From the NCBI RefSeq assembly GCF_000237925.1, contig NW_017386017.1, positions 496,001 to 560,000 of the forward strand: a stretch of DNA of 64,000 nucleotides, read 5' to 3'. Source of the DNA: Schistosoma mansoni (taxonomy: Eukaryota > Platyhelminthes > Trematoda > Strigeidida > Schistosomatidae). The notes beneath the pieces are model-generated. The model saw only the letters and a program-made list of their open reading frames with translations, was not told the DNA's origin and ran no database searches. The position numbers were made by a program, and so were the translations under genes. This document shows, piece by piece, positions 23,040-38,100 of the stretch; position 1 is the stretch's first letter; every line of letters begins with the position of its first letter.

Positions 23040-23397
23040 TGATGTGTGGGCGAGAATGACAATGATTGGTTGTTTTGCTGAGTCTGACATTAGATAGAAT
23101 GACAAGTGTTATATATATAGTCCCCTATCCTTATTATGTATTGACGGTTATTGATGAACTGTTCCTTGTTGTTGGATTGTGTCGGATTTTGGTGTGGAAA
23201 TATATTGACGTTATAGTCAGGATAATCTTGTGTTCTTGATCTGAGTTGTGTTGAAGTATTGTAGAATAGACACTGGATGGGAATCTAGTGTAGGTATTCG
23301 TCTAAGGTAAATTAACGTCCTGCATACGTGTAAAAAGTGAAAGGACTGTTATGACATTAAACCCTAGCATTATAACAAGTATCCTACCTTTATAACA
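23040..23397 (+). mobile_element. Solo LTR, copy 2
   Basis: A 358-bp unit starting TGATGTGTGGGCGAG and ending TTTATAACA, with a perfect 5-bp duplication GGATC at 23035-23039 and 23398-23402. It has TG...CA termini as expected for LTRs. It is about 90% identical by eye to 8412-8760, with a GTGTTATATATATAG promoter-like stretch. No gag-pol sequence lies nearby. Confidence 0.85.
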
Positions 23398-23402
23398 GGA
23401 TC

Positions 23403-25538
23403 TTATAAAAGTACTCGAAGATTAATAAATTAATAAAAAACAAATGTTTGGACGTTATCAGTGTAAATAAAAAGGTATAGATAAATAACTGAGAATGATA
23501 CCATTTTGAAGGATGGATGTGTATTGATGGAGCTTTAACTACTCCTTTGCTTCATTATGAAGTAAAACCTGAACTTTACTAATTATCAGTCAGGTATGAC
23601 TAGCTTCACAGGAGCAGTAAAACTGATATATGTATACAGAGCCATAGAAAACAGAGAGCTTGCTGAATTTTTTCTAATTAATTATATGTTAACAAGACGG
23701 GCCAAAAACGTTTAGTAAGAAGGAATTTAACCGTCTATCCACAAGATATTAAGATAGAAAGGTCATTTGCATTTGTACGAATTGCTTTTTGTATTTGTTA
23801 GATAGAAATCTGCAGTTGCTGAGGCTAACTGGAGGAATGAAGGAATTTTTAGACGAACTATAGTTTGCACGTATCCTTATGATATCTTTTACGAAAGCAT
23901 ATGTTTTGTATTGTGCTGAAAAAGTGGTAGGACATTCGACAATCGGTTGAGTAGTAGCCTTTCTCAGCCATCAATGATGATTGAATTCCATCGATCGGAT
24001 TGTGATGAGACCACTTTTCCAAGTGATTCGCCACTGAGTGCGCTATGTTGAAATGTTAATCAATTGAGGGTTTTTGACAGGAAACTGTGAACCTAGGTTT
24101 CGTGCTGGGTGGTATCCATCAGCAAGGTGTACTCGTAGTCTTGGGGAAACTGATGCTCCTTGAGGGAATTCGAACCAGTTTAAGGAAACTAAACTAGTAC
24201 ATATGTGCTAGGTAAACGCGACATCAGTCATGACTCAGACATCGATCAGTTGTATGAATCCTATTTTTACGTGTCGGTCACAGACCGAGTAGCTCAGCGG
24301 TCACCATCTTACTGTGATACAGGTTAACATGTTTCGACTACGTCGAACCATCTAACAAAGAGATTGATGAACAAACGTCAGGAATTATGGCGTGAATACA
24401 ATTACAAATGATTGTAACCTTAGACTATCCCACTAGTTGAACTTGAGCATTCCTTCAAACTATTCATCGATAGCCTACTAGCGGAACTTAATTGATGTTA
24501 TTAGAAGATTGACTCTTCCATCTAGATTTAGTTGATTACCACAGGAAAAACATAATCCAACCACCCTAAAGAAATTTAGTTCAATTTTAAACCTACTTTG
24601 ACTGAATACTGAGTAGTAGCGAATATTATGTTTGTCTAGTATTGTATACTAATAGAATTCTGTCGACCAAGTATTAACTTAGATAATAGTAAAAGTAGTT
24701 CGACAGTGGTAGCACCTCTGATTGCGCGACTTGACAGCTGTTGGTCCTACTCATACAGAGATAACTAGTTCTTTTAAGATTGAATGTACGTTTTGTTGAC
24801 AAGTGTCAACTAGGAAGAAGCTGAAGTTCAGGTTTTCCTCCCCACTACCCATTAAATCTAAAGTATAAATCCTGTAGAGACCTGTTAATTTTGAGCACAT
24901 TAAAGAAATGATCAAAAAAAGGTTGATAAAAATTTCACAAAACGGCTACAGTACTTCCTTGTCATACTTTTAAGGAATTTCCATTGAATGAATCGAATTG
25001 TACTCGTTTTAACATCTGTGGAACTTGTGTGGCACAACTACATTACCTGTGAGTAACTAGGATGAATTCTTTTTTCGCACTTTTTTGATTAAACTGTTTT
25101 CTTATGTAGTTGATACTCATTCGTTCTTTCAAAAATAGTGAATCAATCATTTTTATGCTTATATGCGCTGAGATTTTGGTGTTGTTACTGTCGAGTTCAT
25201 TATCTTTACTTTACGCTAAACATAAACTAATTACTGCTTTCTGTAAAACCACCTATTTATATTTTTTCATACATATATAATCCGAGAACCTAGGACAATC
25301 TTCAGACTTTATTAGACCCCAGGCATATTGTCCAGACAAACCTTATAATATTCACATTTTCATTTATCGAAAGACAATATGTATTTTATTGAACATCTTC
25401 CTCAGTACAAAAAAAATACTTAATGAAGTACATTATAAATAGGACTGTTTATGAATACACCCAAGTCGTTATGCAAGAAATGTATGAAGAGAGATGAGCA
25501 AATTAATGGACATAATGAAGATAATTCAAAAAGAATAC
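23403..25538. repeat. Gene-free stretch with a degenerate HH-C element
   Basis: The minus strand of about 24065-24165 matches the HH-C family (CACCTTGCTGATG...GCACGAAACCTAGGTT), but the core reads CTGATGG and stem II no longer pairs, so it should be dead. A tRNA-like A box (TAGCTCAGCGG) lies near 24296. The rest is AT-rich without ORFs. Confidence 0.55.
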
Positions 25539-26102
25539 CTAAGATGCTTTTGAATTTAATGTAAATATACAGTTTATTAAAGATTTCATAGGATCTGATT
25601 GATGTGTTATTAAAAGTCGATCATTCAACTGATCTATTTGTTCAGATGAGAAAGAATGTTTCCAATTCAATAGAAAACCAAGTGAATCAGATGATGGCAA
25701 CTTGGAAGTTATTGTTGATATTGAAGATGACTGTTGTTTCAAATAGGTGAATTGGGATTTGGGTGATTTCAAGCTGTCAGTAATACATGGATTTGCAGGA
25801 CCTAATTGAAATAGTCTAATATTGGAATATTCATCATCTTCATTCTCATCATTGGTAATACCAGTAGTGTGTTCTGACGATTCAATTTCTTTCATGTTCT
25901 CTTTATCACCAAGTTCATAAGAATAATCTATAAAGGTCTTCACTACATTTTGATCGGCAGAATCATAGGTTTCAATGTCTGATAATGATGAAATAGAAGG
26001 ACTTGGTGTGAAAGATTTGTTTTCTAGAGATTGATTACAATTACACTGAATAAGTTCATGAGTCCATGACCCTGTCGATGTATTGGGCAGCAGAAATAAT
26101 TC
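25539..26102 (-). CDS. RAD54B: RAD54B exon 17, C-terminal domain
   Basis: The acceptor TTTAG opens [20 protein letters not shown], and FQLGPANPC and [20 protein letters not shown] match the RAD54B C-terminus. The stop TAG is at 25541-25539. The middle is a Ser/Glu-rich spacer. Confidence 0.93.
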   Translation of the reverse strand, partial: ELFLLPNTSTGSWTHELIQCNCNQSLENKSFTPSPSISSLSDIETYDSADQNVVKTFIDYSYELGDKENMKEIESSEHTTGITNDENEDDEYSNIRLFQLGPANPCITDSLKSPKSQFTYLKQQSSSISTITSKLPSSDSLGFLLNWKHSFSSEQIDQLNDRLLITHQSDPMKSLINCIFTLNSKAS

Positions 26103-29100
26103 CTAAATAGTAAAAGAAAAAAGAAATAATGAACAAGTTAAAAGACAACAGAAAACATGTTGCTTTATATTTTGTAATACACTTTGTACTACTTACAGAT
26201 AACTAGTAGTCAAATATAATCACAGTAAATAATCAAAGGTCATATGTATCGTAGAAAGATAAGCAAACTGATGCTTTGAATAACACACATGTCATTCTGT
26301 TCTCAAAGTGGTTTTGTCTTGATAAGAAGTTGGCGTTAACCAGTTTTGGGATCATGACAAAAATAAAAATAAACAGTTAGTAAATAAGGATGGGGCTTCA
26401 AGTATAATTTTGAGATGATAATTTCAAATAGTTGATTTACGGAGGGAGCCCTGAAGATAGGGGTTAGGCATTTGACTTTTAATTACAATGATTTTTAGTG
26501 AAACAAATCAATTATTTCCAAAATTTATCATAGCAACAAATTTACTAACAATTAATTTTCTTACCTTAACCTGTCTAGTTGACATTTTAATTTTCATATA
26601 AACATGTCTCAACAATTAAACATATGATAGTGGCTTACAACTGACTGACCATCTGGTTTACAGTTTAATGAGGTACAAAATAACTCATCTAATTGTAAGT
26701 GATTTAAATGTTGATTCAACGAAAATTTGCCTTCAATTATGAAAAATACTAAAGCATACTGTTATATCTTGTGGCCGAGTGGATGCCTAGTTAATGTGTG
26801 ACTTGATGAGACCGCCAATTAGGGAGCAGCGAATTATCGATTAGAACAGTGACACACGAAACCGTACGAGCAGACTAGAGTGCTAACCGGTCCTGCGATC
26901 TGCTTAGCCTAGCCAATTAAGTCCAGAACACCAATAACAGCCTCTATAATATGAATCATTATTCTCAAACATACTGGGTTTATATACCAACTAAACAGAC
27001 CACATCGTTACATAAAATAGAAAATAACATTTGTACAATATTTAGCCAAATGTGGCTGTGAATAGGGGGGAAAGTAATCAATAAACTGATGATAACTCAA
27101 GAATCGTATAATAATAGTTCAAAGGTCAAAATAAAGCTAATGATAAGAGGAACACGAATATGATTAGGTTAGTTACAATAGGAAATATACATACTACATT
27201 GGTTCACAAATAGTCCTCAAAAGTTACCATTCACAACACATACATCTAATCAAATTAATCGACATGACTGATTGTGCTGATAGCATGATAAGAACAGATT
27301 GCATAGAAGGACATGAATCAACAGACAATATGAATGGTTCCCCCTACCACACCATAGTACGGATAAAACCCAATGAGCATGGGCAATAACTAAATATTGA
27401 AAAAAATTGTTACCTAGAAAAGAAATGACTCTTCATTTCCATTTTAAGGCATCCTGAAACTACAGTGAAGAAAATAGTTGAATGATTTATATTGGTAAGT
27501 CCAACGACAAGATAAGTTATCTAGTGAGATTTATTCAAACTAAGCAGCATCATGAACTGAAATCTGAAACAGAGGAAATTCTAACTCGTTGGTGGAAAAA
27601 TTTTAAAAATTTGAGATCCTCCACAGGATCTTTCGACTCAAGCCTTCAGAGACCAATTATGTAACAATACTGAAAGAAGTTTAACTTCAAAAACTAATAA
27701 CTAACTTAAATGATAAAAAATGTGATAATAACATCAATAAGTAACACTAAATCCATGTAGTATTATTTGTTTGAATCTTCCCATCGATGTGTTAGGACTG
27801 TAACTGGTAAGTCTCTAATTGGCCATATGTGCATACTATGCGTTTAGCCTCGATATAGCGTTAATTCACAAGCATGGTAAGCAGGGATGGACTCAGTGGC
27901 CGAGTGAATAACGCGATGGCGTTTGAAGCGAAAGGTACTGGGTTCCAGTCCCAGAGTGAACATCAACTCAGATACAGGTACATCCAGCTGAGGAGTCCCA
28001 AATAGGACGAACCGCGCGTCCTGGATTCCACTGCTAGCCACTATCCATCTCTGCTTAATAAGTAACACTATTTAAGAAACGATCAATATCAACAGACTTT
28101 CAATTCATCACGAGTAAGAATTCCAAGATTTTTATCAGGTTCCTTTTTTTTCTCAACAAATTTCAAAAGATTTTCATTATACATTGATGTATTGACTAAT
28201 GTCTGACTGGTTAAAGCTAATTTAGCTGCTTGTCGTTGAAATATTCGTTCTTCCATACCACTTGCTGTTACTAACCGGTATAAATTAACCGATCTAGACT
28301 GTCCCGGACGCCAAATACGAGCCATAGCCTGAAATAAAAGAAGAGTTTAACATGTAGAAATTTGAGTAATTGAAGTTTAGTAAAAGAAAAGCTGATATGG
28401 TGCCTTAGCATTCATTTACTTGGAATCCTTCAGGAATTTGTTGTGTATATTGCTAAGTAAAACCGATTACTGTATGACGATAATCACATATAGATGAACA
28501 AATACAGTTTAGAGGAGCCATGACAATAGATGAAGATGTAAATCTAGATTAGTCATCTGAGATGACTCGTTTATACTAAGTTATGGTTTTAGAAAAAAAC
28601 TATGATACTTATTAGTGTAGGAAACGTACCACCAATTAATGATTACGTTGCATTTATATGAAATGTTTAAGTGAATGTATCTGGTTGAGTAAGCTAAATG
28701 ACTGGAAAACTCAACATATTGGAAATTAGTAGTAGGTTAATTAAGATCATATTTATACGTAAATGAACACAGGTTAGCGATTAGGCGACATGATATACAG
28801 CTACTGATATCAATGCGTGCAGACAACGTCAAAATTTTGTATTTAAAGAAACTTAGAGAACGTCAAAGAATTCCTAGAAGCATGAGATTAAGATCAATGA
28901 AGAATCAGCGGGGCATAGTGATATAGACCCAATCTATGAAACCATACAAAAGAGGTCGATCAGTCACAAGGTCAAAGGTCTACCAACAAGGGTATTCAAC
29001 GTGAACACAAGGGCAAATGACGACAATAAAAATTAATGAAGACAGTCAATCACAAACAAGGGCATTGAAACGAATTGATAAGACATATAATAACTGAAAA

Positions 29101-32100
29101 CTTCAGATCTGTCAGAAGCAAAAACTGAAGATGTTGTCCAGAATAACTATGAAGGCCTAGTAATTAAATCATCCAGCCTAAATCAGAGGAAATAACACCG
29201 AAAGGAATTAAGTATAAACGTACCATTGCATTTCTGAGAATCACTCTTAAAAGGTAAGTATGGGATACATAAATACAATAAGAATTTGTAACTAGATTCA
29301 TCCAGTGAACACTGAACACTAAATAAATATATAAAAGGAATTTTACTATCTAAAACATTTACTTCAACTTAAATTATGCATCGAAAATTTGGCTTCAAGA
29401 TACAAAGAAAGTTATATGAATTCATATAACTAAAAGGAGATTATGAGTTCAAAAGAGGTTTGTACTACGTTTTTCCATTCTTAATCATTAAATGGATCCT
29501 CTGTAATCGCTCTTAAGATAACTATCCCTTATCTAGTTAACATTTTCCATTCTTTATTAGTATATTTACTGAATCACAATTAACACCCCAACCAACTGAC
29601 TGGTTGTCACATCCATTGTGTTATTCAGTATATAAAAGAAATACGAAGATTTTATTCCACGTATAATCAGTAAATTTATTTGACTATTGAACATGGATTT
29701 TAAACTGTTCACTTCTCCGTCTAATTCGATTTACAAGGTTCAAGTCAGAGTGTAAGTTCGGACGAGAACCGGTGCTTTCAACGTGGTATGGTTGCTCCCA
29801 AATGCGCTGGTACGGCCGAGAGTAGGGAGAGTTCGCTCTCCCTCTCCAAATGCTCTCACATGGTCACGCGAATATATAGCCTCTGACAGGGAAGTCCTAC
29901 TCACTGCCTTCTCGTGACGGAGGTGTTGTTCACGAAACTGAGAGGACAAAAAGCGAATGTCCGGCGCTTTAACCGGGTTGGTGGACACGGAAAGTCCACC
30001 TAGGGGAGTTGGAAAACCCTCATTCCAAACCAATGGTGCACATGGGTTCCAGTATGCTGAGGGAAAAAATGGCGTATGAACCAACCGTTGGTCACCGGCT
30101 ACCATGGGAATCCATCTCCTCACGATGCTCCACTGCCTTGTGGATCAGACCTTCAGGTCAAAGGTTCGGGGTGTGGGACCCTAAGAAAACCACCTGCTTC
30201 AGTTTGCGCTTCTAAACAGTATCACAGCCCTCACACAAATCAAATGAGATTTGTGCGGGGCATATGTATCTGGTGCCCCCTTGTATCAATATTTGTGTTT
30301 AAATAAATAAATAAATAAACTTAGTAAGTTACATAATTCTACAATAATTTACACAAGCTGGATAAAATTTACTATATAAACATATTTTAGGGAGGGAGGT
30401 GGAAGTATGGAAACAGAAAAATAAAGAAAGAATTACTTGTGCATCATTTGCTGGATTCCAATCCATATCGAATAAAATTAAGTAATTGGCACCAATTAAA
30501 TTTAAACCCACTCCACCAGCACGTGAACTAAGCAGTAATATACCTGGATAATTAATCGAATCAAAGAAAAAGAAACAAGATTTCGTATTTACTAAACTAG
30601 AAATCAAACTACTTGTTTTCACGCGTAAAGATTCCATTTGTGATTTTTAGTCCCACTCCGTTCTCGCTGTTTTTTGTGCAAAATATTATAGTACTTACTA
30701 ATATTCAGTAACTTAATTTATTTCTACTCATTTTTGAACGCATAACTCATAATGTCTATTCACGATGTGATAGTTCCAAGCATTGACATGAATCTGTGAC
30801 ATTTAATCCATTTATTATTGTAATCATATTCTCTTAAGATTTGTTTATCTGTAGAAAATCCCCATATTTTCTGTTGCATAGTTCAACTTTTAATTTGTTC
30901 TGCAATTGTTGAATTAGAAACATAATGTCACTTGATCTACCAATACGCTTTTGTAAATTGCTATCATAAAATCATTGTAAAAGTATTTCCATTTTCATCG
31001 TACTTTGACAATATAAAGGCCTTAGAAATGCAACAGTTTCAGGTTTGTGCGAACTTTGTTATTTTATTATTATTACCTATATCGTTTTCCTGGGTAATCG
31101 TCAACACCTGAACTAAGGATAGGGAGTGAAGTAGTCGAACGTGTTGACAACTTCACTTTTCTTGGAAGTCTGATCAGCCCTAATGGGTTGGTGTCTGACG
31201 AAATCTCTACATGGATTCAGAAAGCTCGTTTGGCTTTTGCCAACTTACGTCACCTATGATGAAGACGAGATATCCGTCTATCAATTAAGGGACAAGTATA
31301 CTGCGCAGCAGTTCGTTCTGTTCTACTTTACGGCTGTGAAACATGGCCATTAAGAGTAGAAGATACTCGTAAGTTACTAGTATTTGACCACAGATGTCTT
31401 AGAAATATTGCTCACATCTGCTGGGTTCACCGGGTAAGTAATAGTAAGGTCAGACGCATGGTATTAGGGAATGATGGTAAATCAGTTGATGAGGTCATGA
31501 ATCTTCATCGACTCAGATGGTTAGGCCATGTGTTACGTATGTCTGAACACCGATTACCACGACGCTCAATGCTGACCAGTATCGGAGATGGTTGCAAGAA
31601 AGTTAGGTGCGGCCAAGCCAAAACGTGGCATCAGTCCACAAAGTCATTAACTTCTAGTCTCAGCCGTGTCGGCAGATGCAGACTACTTGGTTGGGGTCTG
31701 CGTGACTGTCGTATCCAATGGTTGGAGACTCTGTGTGACATGGCTCAGAATCGATCACAATGTCATAGGTGTATACATTTTCTATCTTCCCTTAAACTAT
31801 GAGGTTAAAATTGCTTTATATCTTTCTTTCTACCAACTAATTCTTTCTTCCTGTATTATATCCTTATACACAATCTTTCTTTTATACATTACCGCCATTA
31901 AATTAACTACTTCTTTGGATTCGGTGTTCATCTTGTTGTGCTAATGCGGTATGGCAACTTGGACCGATGCATATATGTGCCTGGTCCTACGTTGTAACTG
32001 ACTGATTTTCCTGGGTAATTCTTTTACTATAGACTTAGTGACTTTGACGCGTAACTCAATCGCTTCGTCGATATCCTTAAATGAATTCAGTGGGTCTGAA

Positions 32101-35100
32101 TGAGACAGTAAATGATATCAAAACTTGGATATAACTTGCTTGATCAAATGACCTCGTTAAGCCCACACATAAAACACAAACGTATAGGTACTAGCTTGTT
32201 ATAACACATATATGGTCATTCATCAGTTAAAAATAATTTTGTACGATGAATGTAAAATGAAGTAAAGACACTTCCAGTTCATTATTATGAGGGCTTCAAC
32301 TTTATACCACATAGGTTCGGTGACTCAATAAGCAATGCAAAACGTTATAGATCCCAATCGAAGCCGAAACATGTTGGATTTATTTTAGTTGAACAAATTA
32401 AGTAGTGTCTAATCACATCGAACTACATCGAGTTATCTTTTTTATAATCAACAAAATCTTGCTGCACCTAGAGGGAAAATAAACAACTTTAGAGAGAATG
32501 AAACAAAGACCTAGTTATTCAAAAGCTTTGATTCATAAAAACAACCTAATTCTTGAGTGTTTCAATGGTAAATTTTTCAAGCGACTTACGATCATGAGAT
32601 TTTGGATCATTGATTCTCTGAACAACTTCAGCGCGTTGTTTATTCGTTATCTGACCATCTAATCGAAGAGATGGTTGTCCAGTGACTAGATTACATAATT
32701 TCTCCAAAAGATTAAGTGTCTAGAATATGGCAGACAGAAAAAAGTACAAGATTGGTGAATTGACTTATATATTGAAATGCTGTTTTCATAATATATATGT
32801 ATGTTAAAAAGAAAGCCGCCAAGATCCAACAATGTTTATGCACGATCAATTAGCCGTAGACCAGTGTGGGACCTAATATGAAAACGTATCATTTGACAAG
32901 CTATATCAACACAGTGAGATGCCAGAGTAGCAGAAGTATCAATGGTACTAGTGTCTCTTGTATCAGCTAGTAGAGAATAATTTAACGAGATGAAAAGAAG
33001 TAAAGACGAAAGGATAATACCAATAATAATATTCGTGACGAAGAAAATCTAAACTAATGAGTTTTTATGTCAGTAAAACTGTATGAACCCAGTTTTTACC
33101 ACAGACTAGTATCATTTGGAAAAGCACCGAACACAAATGCGGCAATGTTAATCTTCTGAGTACTGCTGGGATATAAGAGTTGCCTCCTATGTAGAGAAGT
33201 AATACAAATTAATAGAGAGAATAGTCTAACAACGTTTATACTAATCAAGAAATAATACTCACCTGAGTAAAATTGGAAACTAATACAAGACGATCATTAG
33301 TATGTAAATTATTTTTACTACTACTGTTAGATAGTCGAGGTTTTTTCTGAACATTTGCTGTATTACTATTTGATTTGGACGAAGATGATAGTTCTTTGTC
33401 AAACAGTCGTTTTAACATAATATAAAGAACATGGAACTTTCCAGATAATTGAACAAATTCATTTAAATTTGTATAACAGAGATCTTGTGCAACTAATGAA
33501 GGTTCAGAATTCAACAAATGCAGTAAATCTGCGGTCAGTTTTGTGGGCAGCTATATGTGAGAAAAAAAATGATGAAACGTACACAACTAAAGGAACTAAT
33601 TTACATAACTTTATTCGACGAAAATATTCAGAGAAAACTGTGTACTTACTTACATGGTATGGAGGATTGTCAGATTCCATTCTCAAAAAGACCACTGCTT
33701 GCAGGACTGACAATTTTGCTGATTATCCAAACATTTAGTTTGGAGTAATTTTTAAACAATATGCTAAGAAAACCTAAAACTCTGTTAACACTTAACAGTT
33801 GAAACAACCACCTGGCTACAAAACAGGGAATGATTCGCCATATTGTTTATAAGAGGTCTGAAATATTTGATCAAAGGTTGCACGAAGGATAACTATTACA
33901 TGTCGTCAAGATATAAGTAAGTAATACTAAGATAAAATGCAAGCAACCATGATAAACAGAAGAAAAAGCAGTTAAAAGAGTTTCGAGTTTGTATCAAACG
34001 GTCTGTGTGTGCGTTTAAGACATCCGTTGTTATGAATTCAGTTACTAACTAATATGATTAATAATGTTAACTGAAATGAGTGAAAAAGTGGGAATAAAAA
34101 ATAACCATGAGGAATTACTGATTACATGTGTAAACTATACAAAATGTTGAATAGTTTTAAGATATAAAGGACCATTGTGATTGAACATGTTAGATAACAT
34201 GATCTAAAATCTAGGCCACTGACATAAACTATATCTAACTTTTTTATGTTGTTTATTTTTGTGAGTTTATCTGTGTGGATTCTAGGCAAGCCCCCAAATG
34301 CCCTGGTACGGCCGAGAGTGGGGAGAGCCCACTCTCCCTCTCGAAATGCTCTCACATGGCCAGCGAATATATAGCCTCTGCCAGGGAAGTCCTACTCACT
34401 GCCTTCTCGTGGCGGGGGTGTTGTTTACGAAATTGAGAGGACGAAAAGCGAATGTCCGGCGCTTTAACCGGGTTGGTGGACACGGAGGGTCCACCTAGGG
34501 GAGTTGGAAAACCCTCATTCCAAACCAATGGTGCACATGGGCTCCAGCATCCTGAAGGAAGAAATGGCGTATGAACCAACCGTTGGTCACCGGTTACCAT
34601 GGGACTGCATCTCCTCACGGTCAAAGGCTCCGGGTGTGGCCCCCTAAGAAAACCACCTGCTTCAGTTTGGGCTTCTAGGCAGTATCACAGCCCTCACACA
34701 AATCGAATGAGATTTGTGCGGCGCATATTTATCTGGTGCTTCCTTGTACCAATATTTATGTGTTTAAATAAATAAATAAATAAGGTAAGAGGACTGATGC
34801 AACAACATATCAAGTTACATTGTTATTAGTTCGGTAATACTAATTTCTCAAGTTTACCGAAATGATTTTTAAAAAGTTGAGGAGCTGCGGATGTCCTACA
34901 GTGTTAAGAATGAAGCGAATCGACTTTTAAAGTATAACCATAAATATGTAATCAAATTCATTGGGATGTGATACAGTGCTACTATATAATATTACTTGAC
35001 TCTATCTAAGTGGTTTGTGGATTTGTTACATGTAAAAGTAATTTTCTACACAAACTGAAATAAGCTGATAGATAGTTGTAAACCAGAATGTGAAGAATAT

Positions 35101-38100
35101 TTATTTTTCCTACGTTTGTGACATCCCAGGGATTTATATGAGACAAAGCCCAGAACATTCAAACCTCACGAGGAGTCCAATACTATAAGTCATGTAACCA
35201 CCAATGAGACGACCATCAAAATGGATTCAGAAAAGTTTTAGGAAGAGACTGTGATATATACTTATGATGAAGAATTTCAAATTATGATAGCGCCATTTAG
35301 TTAAACATTAGAGAACATTTTAAAAAAAATACAGAATAAAGACAATTAAGTGATAGTTTCCTTAAGTAACATTTTAAAATGGAGTAAATGAGTAGAGTAT
35401 GACTAAGGATACATTATTATTATAACCAACAAACTATTCTATAAAAGCTCAATACTTGAAGTTCCTTAATTTGAAAAAAAATAACAACTTACACGATCAG
35501 CTAATTGATTTTGTATAGAATTCGACTGTATTAAATAATTTCTTAATAGATATGGATGATTGTGAAGTTTTCGAAACGCTGTTATAACTGACAAAATGGA
35601 ACTATGATGTTTTGAACGTGATGACGATATGCCTTCCACAGATTCAACAAAATCTTCACAATCATCATCGCACAAGAATAATTTAAGAGATTCACTTCGA
35701 CTTAAATTAAATTCATTATTCATCCACTGTGTAAGTATAGCCTCCAAATCAGTTTGCAGTTTACTCGGACGACAAAACAAAACATGTTCAGCTATATATA
35801 GAGAATAAAACAAGTTGAAAATAACCAAATAAGCAGACTGTTGGTAGAAAATATCTACTCATATTAGGTGGTTGGAAGTACTCGAGAGTAATCCCTGTCT
35901 AACGTCAGTTTCGTGCTAGTTACCACACGTAAGCAAGACGTGCCTGAACTCTCAACGGTTTCCTGCAGACTACATCCGACCAGCTAACATCAAAGTATAG
36001 TGCATATGATCTCCAGTCACTCAGAATAGAAGCCACATTGTAACTTGATCGATGGAATTCGATTGGGACTAAAGGACTAGATAAATATGACATCGGTCAC
36101 TACTCAGTGGTCAATCAACGTATCTCTATTCATTTAACGATTTAGAGAGCAGATGGGATATTTCCATCATAATGAATAATTGATAAATCCATTAACGCTA
36201 ATCAATGATCAAGTACACTGTTATGTACCCAGCTTTGAATCAAATTATTTGTACGGTTAATATTAATACCATTTTGTTACCTCGATTATTTATTTATTTA
36301 TTTAAACACATAAATATTGGTACAAGGAAGCACCAGATAAATATGCGCCATACAAATCTCATCCGATTTGCTTGAGGGCTGTGATACTGCCCAGGTGCCC
36401 GAACTGAAGCAGGTGGTTTTCTTAGGGGGCCACACCCCGAACCTTTGACCTGAAGGTCTGATCCACAAGGCAGTGGAGCATCGTGAGGAGATGTAGTCCC
36501 ATGGTAGCCGGTGACCAACAACAGGTTCATTCGCCATTCGTTCCATCAGGATACTGGAGCCCATGTGCACGATTGGTTTGGAATGAGGGTTTTCCAACTC
36601 CCCTAGGTGGACCCTCCGTGTCCACCAACCCGGTTAAAGCGCCGGACATTCGCTTTTCGTCCTCTCAATTTCGTAAACAACACCCCCGCCACGAGAAGGC
36701 AGTGAGTAGGACTTCCCTGGCAGAGGCTATATATTCGCTGGCCATGTGAGAGCACTTCGAGAGGGAGAGTGGGCTCTCCCCACTCTCGGCCATACCAGGG
36801 CATTTGGGGACAGATGAAAGGCGACTTGAACTTGAGACCAAGTGGTTGAAAGTTATGTAGCTGTTCAGTTTTCGTATAGGACTCTTCAGTAGTGCGAACC
36901 TATAAATATATGCAGAATAAGATCTAAAAAGACTAGATCTCACAGTATCATGCCATTCAATGGGACGTTAAGTAGTCAAATGCCAAGCAAAAAGTCCATG
37001 TAGTAGTGAACTGTGTAAGTCACGCATTCTGAATATCTTTCGACTAAAAATTTTGGCTTAATTAGTGACATTTTAATCCGTCCATAGGTAACAGGTATAA
37101 CTTAAAATCTACTGCATAAGCTTTTACATAGTTATTAAATCCCATTTCACTGTCTAACTTTTCAAACGAAAGAAATTACTTGGAACTAATTTCTTTTACA
37201 GTGACATTGTTATAATTTCCAAGTTTCATTCACAACAACAGATGCTTACGAATTATCTGTAGCACTAAATAGTATTTAGATATGATCCTTATACATACAC
37301 TAGTAAAGAAATATATCAGTAACCGATCAAGAAAATCGAATTGACTACTACGGTAAAACAATGAATTTTTATCATATCACAAGAATATTAGAATATAGTT
37401 TTAGCAGTTAGGGGTGATGATAGAAAATTGGGTATATAAGTGTATTAAGGTTCTATATGGGTGATTAATTATGAAGAATTTACATCAACTTTGAACTTCA
37501 GTCTAGGTACCTTAACAAGAAAACAAGGGTGTTAAGTTTATCTTTCATTGTTCCTACTCACTCTCCTTCCACTCCTTTGTTTATTGTTTTATACTACTTA
37601 TTTATATTCAGTAAGCAGTTGTATCCCTAACAATTTCCACATTTACATTGTAACGCAAGTTGCACTGTAACATTCACATACATTTATAATGTTTATTGTA
37701 CTTATCATTGTATTTGTCATTGTAATTACTGTACTTTAATTACTGTAACGGTTATCCACAGTTGTGTATTTGTTTAAACGCAACAGTTTCCATATTGTTT
37801 GCTGTTGGTTCGAGTTTCGATTGCTCATAAACTGTTGTCCAATTTCAATACAGCTATCGGCTGTCTTTGTACTATCGAAGCCTTTGCTATTTTCATTCTT
37901 GAACGACGCGTTTAAACGCCTAGACACCTCATAAGTTGAGGTTTGTAATTAAAGTTTGTGTTTTATATAATAAAGAACCGCTTTTGTAGACAAATCGTTG
38001 TTTTGGAACTTCGATTTTGCGCGTATCTCAATCAGGCCACTTGGACGCTTCGACAGACTTAACAAAGGGTAAAATAATTTAAGAACACGGTAATTGGTTA

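Noticed and set aside
29740-30123. A 127-codon ORF recurring in related form at 34352, 36483 and 63004
   Set aside because: The recurrence reflects repeat family G. Frames shift between copies and no domain is evident.
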